The position numbers and the translations under genes were made by a program. Shown here in pieces: positions 15,343 to 23,119 of a stretch of 64,000 bases of DNA. The stretch is taken from positions 1-64,000 of the forward strand of contig CASECZ010000003.1 in NCBI GenBank assembly GCA_949286725.1, in the 5' to 3' direction. The DNA is from an uncultured Clostridia bacterium (GTDB taxonomy: Bacteria; Bacillota; Clostridia; Christensenellales; CAG-917). Positions within the stretch are counted from its first letter, which is position 1. Each line of letters opens with the position of its first letter. The notes under the pieces were generated by a model. It was given only the letters and a program-made list of their open reading frames with translations. It did no database searches and was not told the origin of the DNA.

Positions 15343-16209
15343 TCAAACGCTCTCGGTGACTATCTGCGCGAAGTTGCGCGCGGCGGCGGGCACGTGTCTG
15401 TTTTTGAGGAAGACGAGTTCGCAGGACGTGTTGCATTCGTCGTTTTCGAGAGGGGACGAATACAGTTTGCTGCCGTGCGCGGCGTAGTTGGAAAAGGTGG
15501 ACTGCGGTATCATCGTCAGCCCGAGTCCCGCCTCGGTCATGGCGACACAGGTTGCGATTTCTTCGCACTGCACGGGTGCGTCGAGTTCCAGCCCCATTCT
15601 GTTCGCTATGCGTCCGAGCATGGAGGCGTATCGGTGCGTCAGTATCAACGGTCTGGCAAGCAAATCGCCGAAATCCATGCTTGAAGGCAGCGATTCGGAA
15701 GATAAAACGGTCATTTTGTCGTGATACACGGTCTGCACCGAGTACAGAGCGCTGCTCGTGAACGGAGTTCGCACCAACGCCACGTCGCACAGACCGTCCT
15801 CCATACGCGAGAGCAACAACGGGGTCGCCCCTTCGAAAATGCGCACCGTCACATAAGGGTATTTCTCGCGGTAGCGTTTGAGAAAGTCGCGCAGTATGCC
15901 CGTCGCGAGCGACGGAGTGACGGCAAGATTGAGCGTACCCGACAGCCCGTTGTCGGCGGAACGGATTTCGTCGATAGCGCTTTCGGCAAGTTCGACAATC
16001 TTTATCGCGCGCTCGTAAAGCTGTCTGCCCGCGGGCGTCAGTTTGAAGTTGTGATAATCGCGCTCGATGAGCGTTGTGCCGCATTCTTTTTCCAGGGCTT
16101 TCAGCCTGTTGCTGAGCGCGGATTGAGCAATATAGAGTTTGCGTGCCGCCTGCGATATGCTTTCGCTTTCGGCAAGAGTTATGAAACTTCTCAGAATTTC
16201 GGTATCCAT
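15343..16209 (-). CDS. LysR-family transcriptional regulator
   Basis: This 288-residue protein has an N-terminal LysR winged helix-turn-helix (residues ~1-60: FITLAESESISQAARKLYIAQSALSNRLKALE-type helix pair) and a C-terminal substrate-binding domain (about 90-285) with the usual TPSLATGILRDFLKRY start. GGAGAAG lies just upstream of the ATG. It is divergent from the MATE pump gene, with two inverted repeats in the gap, so it likely controls the pump and itself in response to a small molecule. The ligand is unknown. Confidence 0.9.
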   Translation of the reverse strand: MDTEILRSFITLAESESISQAARKLYIAQSALSNRLKALEKECGTTLIERDYHNFKLTPAGRQLYERAIKIVELAESAIDEIRSADNGLSGTLNLAVTPSLATGILRDFLKRYREKYPYVTVRIFEGATPLLLSRMEDGLCDVALVRTPFTSSALYSVQTVYHDKMTVLSSESLPSSMDFGDLLARPLILTHRYASMLGRIANRMGLELDAPVQCEEIATCVAMTEAGLGLTMIPQSTFSNYAAHGSKLYSSPLENDECNTSCELVFLKNRHVPAAARNFAQIVTESV

Positions 16210-16282
16210 GGCTTCTCCGATTTTCTCCTCCGTTCGCGGAGACTTTCAAGCCCCTTTCGACGGGGATTTCACGCGGTTTTTT

Positions 16283-16303
16283 GTTATCTTAAATTCGGAT
16301 AAC
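16283..16303. promoter_or_regulatory. LysR-type operator (inverted repeat with ATC-N9-GAT core)
   Basis: GTTATC and GATAAC flank a 9-base spacer. The core ATC-N9-GAT (a T-N11-A type site) is the classical LysR-family recognition pattern. It lies between the divergent lysR and MATE genes, about 55 bp upstream of the MATE -10. Confidence 0.6.
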
Positions 16304-16338
16304 AAAAACATTTTTTCAATATATATCATATAACATCA

Positions 16339-16357
16339 ATAGCAGTATAATTGCTAT
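16339..16357 (+). promoter_or_regulatory. inverted repeat covering the MATE gene -10 element
   Basis: ATAGCA and TGCTAT flank a 7-base centre that includes TATAAT (16346-16351). A good -35 is absent, which fits activator dependence. A protein bound here would block or remodel the promoter, so this may be a second regulator site. Confidence 0.5.
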
Positions 16358-16382
16358 CTGAAAGAATGTAAAGAGGTTTTTT

Positions 16383-17933
16383 ATGATCAAAGACTTGACG
16401 CAAGGGAAATCATCAAAGGTGTTGTGGCTGTTTTGCATACCTTTGCTTGTCAGTGCGGTTTTCCAACAACTCTACAATATGGCGGACAGCATCATCGCGG
16501 GCAGAGTGCTCGGCGAAAGCGCGCTTGCCGCTGTCGGAGCGTCTTACCCCATAACCATGATTTTCATGGCGATTGCACTCGGGTGCAATCTCGGTTGCTC
16601 CGTCATCATCTCCAAACTGTTCGGCGAAAAGAAAATTCTCGAAGTGAAATCGGGCGTGTCCACGATAATGATTTCCGTGGCGGTCATAGGCGTTGTGCTC
16701 ACCGCCGTCGGTATCGGGCTCGGTCAACCCGTCATGAGCCTGCTCAACACTCCCGCCGACATTATGCAGGATTCGCTGATGTACCTGTACATCTACATAG
16801 GCGGCTTCCTGTTCGTTCTGCTTTACAACGTGTGCACGGGCATCTTCTCCGCGCTCGGCGACAGCCGTACGCCGCTCGTGTTCCTCGTCGCGTCCAGCGT
16901 GGCGAACGTCGCTCTCGACCTCGTGTTCACCATGGTGGTGCCTCTCGGCGTCGCGGGTCTTGCGTGGGCTACCTTCCTTGCGCAGGGCGTCGCGGGATTG
17001 CTTTGCATTCTGACGCTGTTCAGAAGGCTGTCCAAACTCCGTTGCGAAGGCAAGGCAAAGGCGTTTTCCTTCTCCTTGCTCAAACAGATGTGCTACGTCG
17101 CAATCCCCAGCGTGTTGCAACAGAGCTTCGTGTCGGTGGGCAATCTCATCATTCAATGGATAATCAACGGCTACGGTTCGTCCGTGCTTGCGGGCTACAT
17201 CGCCGCAATCAAACTCAACACGTTCGTGCTCACCACCATAACGGCGGTGGCGGGCGGTCTGTCCTCGTTTACGGCGCAGAACCTCGGCGCGGGGCAAGCC
17301 GCGAGAGTGCGCCAGGGAACGCGCGTTTCCGTGCTTATGGCAATCGCCATCGTGGTGCCGTTCTCCATACTGTACTCCGTCATTCCCGAACTGATGTTGC
17401 AACTGTTCCTCGAAGAGAGCAGTGCCGTCGCGGTTTCGGCGGGTGTCAGTTTCCTCACCATAGTGTCGCCCTTCTACGCCGTGATTTCCGTCAAGGTCAC
17501 GCTGGACTCCGTACTGCGCGGTTCGCAGAGTATGGCGTCCTTTATGGTGGCGACCTTTGCCGACCTGCTCATCCGCGTGGTGCTGTGCTTCGCACTCAAT
17601 CCGATACTCGGCATCACGGGCATATGGTGGTCGTGGCCCATCGGTTGGGGCGCCGCAACGGCTCTGTCCGTCGGGCTCTACCTCTCGTTCAGGTGGTACA
17701 AATCCGACCGCGCGAAACGCAAATTCGCCGCGCTTGCTCAGGCTGACGTGCAGTATGTGCACGCGCTCCAACTTCCGCAGAGTGCCGAAACCGCCGACGC
17801 CGCGGCAATCGCCGCACTCGCGCAATCTCCCGCCGTTCAGGACGAACAGGACAAAACCCCCGCGGCGGATACAACGCGTATCAGACCGTCCGGAAAGACC
17901 GAAACGCCCAAACATCGTTTTCTGCACGCTTGA
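16383..17933 (+). CDS. MATE-family multidrug/sodium efflux transporter
   Basis: This 516-residue membrane protein has twelve predicted hydrophobic segments in two halves and the MATE signatures QQLYNMADSIIAGRVLG near the N-terminus and LGDSRTPL in the middle, closest to the MepA/NorM-like DinF group. It should export cationic drugs or metabolites in exchange for Na+ or H+. The transporter core ends near residue 455. The last ~60 residues are hydrophilic and rich in Ala, Pro and charged residues, longer than usual. AAAGAGG lies upstream of the ATG. Probably regulated by the divergent LysR protein. Confidence 0.9.
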   Translation: MIKDLTQGKSSKVLWLFCIPLLVSAVFQQLYNMADSIIAGRVLGESALAAVGASYPITMIFMAIALGCNLGCSVIISKLFGEKKILEVKSGVSTIMISVAVIGVVLTAVGIGLGQPVMSLLNTPADIMQDSLMYLYIYIGGFLFVLLYNVCTGIFSALGDSRTPLVFLVASSVANVALDLVFTMVVPLGVAGLAWATFLAQGVAGLLCILTLFRRLSKLRCEGKAKAFSFSLLKQMCYVAIPSVLQQSFVSVGNLIIQWIINGYGSSVLAGYIAAIKLNTFVLTTITAVAGGLSSFTAQNLGAGQAARVRQGTRVSVLMAIAIVVPFSILYSVIPELMLQLFLEESSAVAVSAGVSFLTIVSPFYAVISVKVTLDSVLRGSQSMASFMVATFADLLIRVVLCFALNPILGITGIWWSWPIGWGAATALSVGLYLSFRWYKSDRAKRKFAALAQADVQYVHALQLPQSAETADAAAIAALAQSPAVQDEQDKTPAADTTRIRPSGKTETPKHRFLHA

Positions 17934-17946
17934 TACGACAATTCGC

Positions 17947-17975
17947 TTGCAAAATGCGAGGTAATATTGTAAAAT
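17947..17975 (+). promoter_or_regulatory. tRNA-Ser promoter
   Basis: TTGCAA (17947-17952) and TAAAAT (17970-17975) are separated by 17 bp, with +1 near 17982, 12 bases before the mature tRNA. Confidence 0.75.
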
Positions 17976-17993
17976 ATCACTCGCTTGAAGCAA

Positions 17994-18084
17994 GGAAGCG
18001 TATCGAAGTGGTCATAACGAGCCGCACTCGAAATGCGGTGACGGGGCAACTCGTCCGCGAGTTCGAATCTCGCCGCTTCCGCCA
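17994..18084 (+). tRNA. tRNA-Ser (anticodon CGA)
   Basis: Acceptor strands GGAAGCG and CGCTTCC pair fully, the T arm reads GCGAG-TTCGAAT-CTCGC, and the anticodon stem CCGCA/TGCGG encloses the loop CTCGAAA, giving anticodon CGA (reads UCG). A long variable arm, as expected for a class II tRNA, is present. The CCA end is encoded (18082-18084). It has its own promoter and terminator. Confidence 0.96.
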
Positions 18085-18087
18085 AAA

Positions 18088-18116
18088 GGCGCAGTCGAAA
18101 ACGACTGCGCCTTTCT
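18088..18116 (+). terminator. tRNA-Ser terminator
   Basis: The perfect stem GGCGCAGTCG / CGACTGCGCC with an AAAA loop is followed by TTTCT. Confidence 0.9.
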
Positions 18117-18600
18117 GCAAGAAAGGCGGGATTCTCTCTGTGTCGTTATGCTACACGCTGTGCAGTTATGAGAGTTTATGATTATTTTGAATACGGATTT
18201 TGCTTGTTGCTATAAACAAGTAATTTTATTTCATACGCGCGCCGGTACACACGAATAACACGCGAATATACAGCAAACGATAAAATATCTCTTTCAGAAG
18301 GAAAAAGTTAGCGCGGGCAACGCGTTGACAGGCGTTGCAGTATGCCTTTACAATGTGGGCAAGAAGGTGAACTTCTTTTTTTTCGAAAAGTTAGTTCGCA
18401 TATGCGAACACGGTTTGGAGAAGTCGTGGGCACACGCGACACAAAAGCCGCAGGGCGGCATTGAACCAAAACCGAAGAGACCGTAAAACCTCATAGATAA
18501 GTTGTAACCCTCAAACCTGTGACGGAGTCGGCGTTTTGCCGCTCCGTTGCGCATTTTGTGCGGCAGTACGGCACGATGTGCGAATATTTTTTTTATGTTG
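18117..18600. other. ~480-base intergenic region with a promoter-terminator pair and a palindrome
   Basis: No supported gene. TTGACA (18325-18330) and TACAAT (18349-18354), 18 bp apart, would start transcription near 18361. At that exact point a short hairpin AAGAAG/CTTCTT (18361-18377) is followed by Ts, so any transcript would end almost at once. Downstream is the perfect 16-bp palindrome GTTCGCATATGCGAAC (18394-18409). The rest shows no recognisable element. Confidence 0.35.
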
Positions 18601-18655
18601 TTGACAAAACAAGTCGGAAGATATATTATGATAATACCCCACCCCCGTGGGGTAT
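18601..18655 (+). promoter_or_regulatory. copper-operon promoter and CsoR operator
   Basis: A full-consensus TTGACA (18601-18606) and TATTAT (18624-18629) are 17 bp apart. The perfect palindrome ATACCCCAC-CCCC-GTGGGGTAT (18634-18655) spans the predicted start site. This is the CsoR recognition pattern (GC tracts flanked by TA ends). Apo-CsoR should repress here, and Cu(I) should release it. Confidence 0.88.
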
Positions 18656-18684
18656 ACTGAAAGTAAAGTGCAAGAGGAGAAAGA

Positions 18685-21324
18685 ATGGCAAGAACGGCAT
18701 TCGGCGTTACGGGTATGACTTGTTCGGCGTGTTCGTCGCACGTCGAAAGAGCGGTGTCCAAACTGGACGGAGTGTCTAAAGTCAGCGTAAACCTGCTTAC
18801 GAATTCGATGACGGTGGAGTACGACGAGGCGAAACTCGGCGTCGACGGCATTATAGAGTGCGTAAAAAAGGCGGGGTACGGTGCTTTCTTGTACGAGACC
18901 GACGCAAAAATCGGGCGCAACGCAAAGCGGTCAACGGGGCAGGACGAAAGAACGCAGGGCGTGCGCGAAATGCGCACAAGGCTCATTGTGTCACTCGTAT
19001 TTATGGTGCTGTTGATGTACGCTGCGATGGGGCATATGTTCGGTGCTCCGTTGCCGTCCTTCCTCACGGGCACGGAAAACGGGGTGTCCTACGCCTTTTT
19101 GCAGCTGTTGTTGTGCGCGCCCATTCTGTACGTCAACCGCTCCTATTTCATCAACGGTTTCAAACGGCTTTTCAGACTGTCGCCGAATATGGATTCCCTG
19201 ATTGCCGTGGGTTCCGCGGCGTCGCTGGTATACGGCGTCATCGCCATATTCCGTATGAGTTACGGGTTGGGCGCGGGCGACATGGCGCTTGTGGAAAGGT
19301 ATCTGCACGACCTCTATTTCGAGTCGTCGGGAATGATACTTGCGCTCGTTACCGTGGGCAAATATCTCGAAACGCTGTCCAAACGCCGCACGGGCGACGC
19401 ACTTGACAGGCTGCGCAACCTTGTGCCGCAGAATGCGGTGTTGTTGCGCGACGGCAAAGAGGTGTCCGTACCTTCCGAAAGTCTGGTGGCGGGTGACGTC
19501 GTCGTCGTAAAGGCGGGTATGGTCGTTCCCGCGGACGGCGTGGTGGACGACGGCAACGCGTTTGTGGACGAGAGCGCAATAAGCGGCGAAAGCGTGCCCG
19601 TCGAAAAGTCGCAGGGCGACAAGGTGGTCGGAGGCACGGTGAACCGCAGCGGGTATGTCACGGTGAAGGTGACGGCGGTGGGCGGCGAAAGCGTGCTGGC
19701 GAAGATAATAGGACTTGTGGAAGAGGCGAGCACCGATAAGGCGCCTATTGCGAAAATCGCAGACAAAATAGCGGGGGTGTTCGTGCCCGTCGTCATGAGC
19801 ATAGCCCTTGTCACGTTCATAGGCTGGCTTGCGGGAGGCGAGAGCGTGGAAACCGCGTTGTCTTGCGCGATATCCGTGCTTGTCATATCCTGCCCCTGTG
19901 CACTTGGGCTTGCAACGCCCGTTGCCATAATGGTCGCCACGGGAAAGGGCGCGGAGAACGGAATTCTGATAAAGAGCGGCGAGGCGCTGGAAACTTTGCA
20001 CGCGGTGAAATACGTCGTGCTCGACAAGACGGGCACCGTGACGGAAGGCAAGCCCGAGGTCAGCGACGTTGCGCTTGCGTCGGAGGAGTTGTTGAGTGTC
20101 GTCGCGGGCATAGAGAACAGAAGCGAACATCCGCTCGGAGAGGCTGTCGTGGAATATGCGCGTGAAAAGGGAGTGCCTTTTGCCGAGGTAACTTCGTTCT
20201 CCACTCTTGCGGGTATGGGCGTTGTGGCGGAAGTGGGCGGTCGCACCTACGCCGTGGGCAACGCGCGGCTTATGCGGGAGCAAGGCGTTCCCGAAAGCGA
20301 GTTCGAGGAAGAACTGACCGAGATTTCGCAACAGGGCAAGACGCCGTTGCTGGTCGCTTGCGAAGGCGAATATCTGGGGTTTGTCGCCACGCTGGACAAA
20401 ATAAAGCCACATTCGCGCGAGGCGGTCGAGCAACTTGAAAAAGCGGGCGTGAAGGTTGTGATGCTTACGGGCGATAACGAGCGCACGGCACGCGCAATCG
20501 CCGTACAGGCAGGCATTGAGGAAGTGTATGCGGAAGTTCTGCCGCAGGACAAAGCCGCCAAAATCGCCGAATTGCAGGCGCGCGGCAAAACGGCTATGGT
20601 GGGCGACGGAATAAACGACGCGCCCGCGCTCATGCGCGCGGACGTGGGTATTGCAATCGGCAGCGGCAGTGACATTGCCGTTGACAGCGCGGACGTCGTG
20701 TTGGTCAAGGACGACCTTATGGACGTCGTCACGGCATTCAGACTGAGCAAACGCACCATAGTCAACATAAAGGAAAATCTGTTCTGGGCGTTCTTCTACA
20801 ACAGCCTCGGAATACCTCTTGCGGCGGGAGTACTGTATCACACCGCGCTCGCGTTGAAACTCAATCCGATGATAGGGGCGGCGGCGATGAGTCTGTCGAG
20901 CCTGTTCGTGGTTTGCAATGCGTTACGCCTCAAATTTTTCAAACCGACCAAAGCGCACGGCGTGTGTGCGGCGGGGGGCTGCCCGATTTCGGCGGACGGG
21001 AAAACCGTCGTCGGAGCGGAAGAGCGGTCGGCGTGCTGTCTTGCGGACGATAAGTGCCAAACCGACGTTACGTCGGACAAAAATAACAATCCCGACAGGA
21101 GAACGAATATGAAAAACTATGTTTTGAACGTAAAAGGAATGATGTGCGGGCATTGCACCGCGCGCGTAACGAAAGCACTCGCCGCCGTTGCGGGGGTGGA
21201 GAGCGTGGACGTGTCGCTCGAAGAGGGCACGGCTCGCGTCAAAGCGGACGGCGTTTCGGCAGAGCAGCTCAAAGCCGCAGTAGAGGCGCAGGATTACGAA
21301 GTGACCGCGGTTGCGGAAGAGTAG
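18685..21324 (+). CDS. copA: Cu(I)-exporting P1B-type ATPase with N-terminal HMA and C-terminal CopZ-like domain
   Basis: This 879-residue copper pump has an N-terminal heavy-metal domain with GMTCSAC (Cys 13 and 16), then eight membrane segments, the TGES-type actuator (SGESVP), the transport motif CPC at residues 403-405, the phosphorylation site DKTGT with Asp447, and GDGINDAP near 640. After the last membrane helices comes an unusual Cys-rich linker (~750-808, with HGVCAAGGC and ACCLADDKC). A second HMA domain (809-879, GMMCGHC) follows that looks like the chaperone CopZ. A ribosome-binding site and ATG at 21109 could also make this domain alone. Regulated by CsoR; csoR follows 9 bases later. 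Confidence 0.95.
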   Translation: MARTAFGVTGMTCSACSSHVERAVSKLDGVSKVSVNLLTNSMTVEYDEAKLGVDGIIECVKKAGYGAFLYETDAKIGRNAKRSTGQDERTQGVREMRTRLIVSLVFMVLLMYAAMGHMFGAPLPSFLTGTENGVSYAFLQLLLCAPILYVNRSYFINGFKRLFRLSPNMDSLIAVGSAASLVYGVIAIFRMSYGLGAGDMALVERYLHDLYFESSGMILALVTVGKYLETLSKRRTGDALDRLRNLVPQNAVLLRDGKEVSVPSESLVAGDVVVVKAGMVVPADGVVDDGNAFVDESAISGESVPVEKSQGDKVVGGTVNRSGYVTVKVTAVGGESVLAKIIGLVEEASTDKAPIAKIADKIAGVFVPVVMSIALVTFIGWLAGGESVETALSCAISVLVISCPCALGLATPVAIMVATGKGAENGILIKSGEALETLHAVKYVVLDKTGTVTEGKPEVSDVALASEELLSVVAGIENRSEHPLGEAVVEYAREKGVPFAEVTSFSTLAGMGVVAEVGGRTYAVGNARLMREQGVPESEFEEELTEISQQGKTPLLVACEGEYLGFVATLDKIKPHSREAVEQLEKAGVKVVMLTGDNERTARAIAVQAGIEEVYAEVLPQDKAAKIAELQARGKTAMVGDGINDAPALMRADVGIAIGSGSDIAVDSADVVLVKDDLMDVVTAFRLSKRTIVNIKENLFWAFFYNSLGIPLAAGVLYHTALALKLNPMIGAAAMSLSSLFVVCNALRLKFFKPTKAHGVCAAGGCPISADGKTVVGAEERSACCLADDKCQTDVTSDKNNNPDRRTNMKNYVLNVKGMMCGHCTARVTKALAAVAGVESVDVSLEEGTARVKADGVSAEQLKAAVEAQDYEVTAVAEE
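21109..21324 (+). CDS. possible separate CopZ-like copper chaperone from an internal start within copA
   Basis: Inside copA, AGGAG (21097-21101) lies 7 bases before an in-frame ATG at 21109. Translation from there gives a 71-residue HMA protein with the GMMCGHC copper motif, the size and fold of CopZ. The simplest history is that separate copA and copZ genes became fused when the copA stop was lost, with the old copZ start retained. E. coli also makes a free CopA metal-binding domain, but by frameshifting, so a dual product has precedent. Whether the internal start is used is inference. Confidence 0.55.
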   Translation: MKNYVLNVKGMMCGHCTARVTKALAAVAGVESVDVSLEEGTARVKADGVSAEQLKAAVEAQDYEVTAVAEE

Positions 21325-21333
21325 GAGGGCAGT

Positions 21334-21597
21334 ATGGTGCGCGACGACAAGAAGTTGGTGTCCCTGCTGAAAACGGCGGGCGGGCAGATTGACGGAATAA
21401 TCAGAATGATTGAGGAAAAGAAGTATTGTATCGACGTCAGCAATCAAATACTGGCGTGTCAGGCGATATTGTCGAAAGTCAACAAAGAGGTGCTCAACGC
21501 GCATTTGCATTCCTGCGTTATCGCCTCGATAGAAAAGGGCGACGCGGACGAGAAGATGAACGAAATCGGCGCAATTCTCGACAAACTTATCAAGTGA
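21334..21597 (+). CDS. csoR: CsoR-family copper-sensing repressor
   Basis: This 87-residue all-helical DUF156 regulator senses Cu(I). The three copper ligands occur at Cys32, His57 and Cys61, with the same spacing (25 and 4) as Cys36/His61/Cys65 of Mycobacterium CsoR, which favours copper over nickel or formaldehyde sensing. It lies 9 bases after copA, with AGGAGG upstream, and is in the operon whose operator it should bind (18634-18655), giving autoregulation. A terminator follows. Confidence 0.92.
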   Translation: MVRDDKKLVSLLKTAGGQIDGIIRMIEEKKYCIDVSNQILACQAILSKVNKEVLNAHLHSCVIASIEKGDADEKMNEIGAILDKLIK

Positions 21598-21631
21598 CAG
21601 CAACGCGCCGCAAACGACCGCGACATAAACG

Positions 21632-21658
21632 AAAACCCTGCCATAAGGCAGGGTTTTG
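21632..21658. terminator. bidirectional intrinsic terminator
   Basis: AAAACCCTGCC-ATAA-GGCAGGGTTTT serves the copper operon on the plus strand and the convergent membrane-protein gene on the minus strand. Confidence 0.9.
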
Positions 21659-21674
21659 CATTCACATGGGGTGC

Positions 21675-22238
21675 TTATTTCTTTGCACAGCCGATGACTG
21701 CCGCCACGCCTGCACCCATCGCGCCGATGGAGGTGAGGTAAGCGCCCAGACCGACCGCCATTTCCGCCTTTGCCACTTCGCCGATGGAGAAGTTGAGCAG
21801 GAATTTGTCGCAGTAGGACGCGGTAACTCCGATGAGAACGGCGCCTGCAACAAGAGCGCAAATGCCAACTATGCCGGTTACGAAACGGAACAGTCCGACG
21901 TTGAGCAGCATTTTGAGCAGGTAGAGCAGGGTGAGCAGGCATACCACCGCGACCGCAATGTAGCCGAACACGACCATCGTGCTTTTCAGCGAGGTATTGT
22001 CGTCGGCGTCGAAGTTCTCCAATATACCGCCGAAGTCGATTTTGCCTTCGCTGTCGGCGACGGAGTCTTTGTAGTCTTCGAAACTGACGGATTCTTTGCC
22101 CGAGCCGAGGAAAGTCTCCGCATTGATGACGGTCCATTCGTCGATGAAGATACCCGCCAGGGTCATCGCGCAAAGACCGAGAATGAGCACGCCCATGAGA
22201 ATTCCCAGCATGCCCGTTTTGGATTTACTGTTGGCCAT
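21675..22238 (-). CDS. four-TM membrane protein, paralog of the divergent gene at 22527
   Basis: This 187-residue protein has four hydrophobic segments. The first is followed by an extracytoplasmic loop of about 60 acidic residues beginning IDEWT. It shares IDEWT, a VSF-x-DY motif, FGYIAV, FRFVTGIVGI-like, TAS-x-C and L-x-x-GAMGAG with the protein encoded divergently at 22527, so they are paralogs. The start is the ATG preceded by AGGAGG; an upstream in-frame start lies in the promoter. I recognise no family. The layout (four helices, first long loop) recalls claudin-like or stress-related membrane proteins, but that is only a shape. Confidence 0.75.
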   Translation of the reverse strand: MANSKSKTGMLGILMGVLILGLCAMTLAGIFIDEWTVINAETFLGSGKESVSFEDYKDSVADSEGKIDFGGILENFDADDNTSLKSTMVVFGYIAVAVVCLLTLLYLLKMLLNVGLFRFVTGIVGICALVAGAVLIGVTASYCDKFLLNFSIGEVAKAEMAVGLGAYLTSIGAMGAGVAAVIGCAKK

Positions 22239-22279
22239 AAAATATTCCTCCTTTCGGATATTATGCGTGTAGGACATAT

Positions 22280-22308
22280 AATTTATCAAATCCGACACAA
22301 GTTGTCAA
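22280..22308 (-). promoter_or_regulatory. promoter of the minus-strand four-TM protein
   Basis: On the minus strand TTGACA (22303-22308) and TAAATT (22280-22285) are 17 bp apart, upstream of the AGGAGG site. Confidence 0.75.
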
Positions 22309-22459
22309 CATCGGCAAGAAGTGCGAAAAAGGAGAAAAACGCGCGGAATATGCCCGAAAGTGCCCGAAAGTTATCCTGTGGAACGTCGAATTTCGGAATT
22401 TCGAGGCAAAAAGCGGGATTTTTCCGCGCAGGAAAAAAAGCGGAGGCAAAATTGCTTTA

Positions 22460-22488
22460 TTGACAGATGTCGCGTATTCTGTTAAAAT
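22460..22488 (+). promoter_or_regulatory. promoter of the plus-strand four-TM protein
   Basis: TTGACA (22460-22465) and TAAAAT (22483-22488) are 17 bp apart; the leader to the ATG at 22527 is about 32 bases. Confidence 0.8.
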
Positions 22489-22526
22489 TTTTTCATCAAC
22501 CGAGTTATCGGGATAAGGAGCTAATT

Positions 22527-23042
22527 ATGGCGAAAAAATCCAAGAAGAGCAAAATCAGCATTGCGTCAATCGCCGTGGCGGCTTTGGCGGTGGTGTGTCT
22601 TGTGCTGGCAATCGTCGGCGTCTGCATCGACGAATGGACCACGACGGAAGAAGTTTTCGGCGCGAAAGCGTCGGTGTCTTTCTCCGATTACAGCGAAACG
22701 GCAAGCAAATTGCAGGATGCGAAGGATACTGCTTCCGACTGGGGATTTGAAATTGAAGACGATTCCAAACTCACTCCCATGGTGGCATTCGGCTACATAG
22801 CGGTAATCGCGGCGGCAGCTGTTGCTGCACTTGCCATTCTCAACCTGCTTCTCAAAGGCAAGATTTTCAGTTTGCTGACCGGTATTGTCGGCATCGCGGC
22901 TCTGGCTGTCGGTGTGATTTCCATCGCGTTGACGGCAAGTTTCTGCGGCGACTATCTCGTTGTCGGCACGGGTGCAATCCTCACCGCAGTCGGCGCAATG
23001 GGCGCAGGCCTTGCTGGTGCAAGCAAGTTTGTCCTGAAATAA
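22527..23042 (+). CDS. four-TM membrane protein, paralog of the divergent gene at 21675
   Basis: This 171-residue protein begins with a Lys/Ser-rich cytoplasmic end, followed by four hydrophobic segments with an acidic loop of about 45 residues after the first. It aligns along its length with the product of the divergent gene (IDEWT, VSFSDY, FGYIAV, TGIVGIAAL, LTASFC, LTAVGAMGAG). AAGGAG precedes the ATG; a longer frame starts inside the promoter. The function is unknown. The divergent arrangement of paralogs, each with its own strong promoter, suggests an old inverted duplication. Confidence 0.75.
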   Translation: MAKKSKKSKISIASIAVAALAVVCLVLAIVGVCIDEWTTTEEVFGAKASVSFSDYSETASKLQDAKDTASDWGFEIEDDSKLTPMVAFGYIAVIAAAAVAALAILNLLLKGKIFSLLTGIVGIAALAVGVISIALTASFCGDYLVVGTGAILTAVGAMGAGLAGASKFVLK

Positions 23043-23060
23043 GCAAGACGGAATGCAATG

Positions 23061-23091
23061 AAAAGCGTCGGCGCGTGCCGACGCTTTTTTT
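23061..23091. terminator. bidirectional intrinsic terminator
   Basis: AAAAGCGTCGGC-GCGT-GCCGACGCTTTT plus a T run lies between the convergent membrane-protein and fhs genes. Confidence 0.9.
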
Positions 23092-23119
23092 GCAAACTTT
23101 TCCGTTTGTGTCGCAGACT

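Noticed and set aside
18394-18409. GTTCGCATATGCGAAC as a LexA box
   Set aside because: The half-sites are in the opposite order to the Bacillota LexA consensus (GAAC...GTTC), so it is only an unassigned palindrome.
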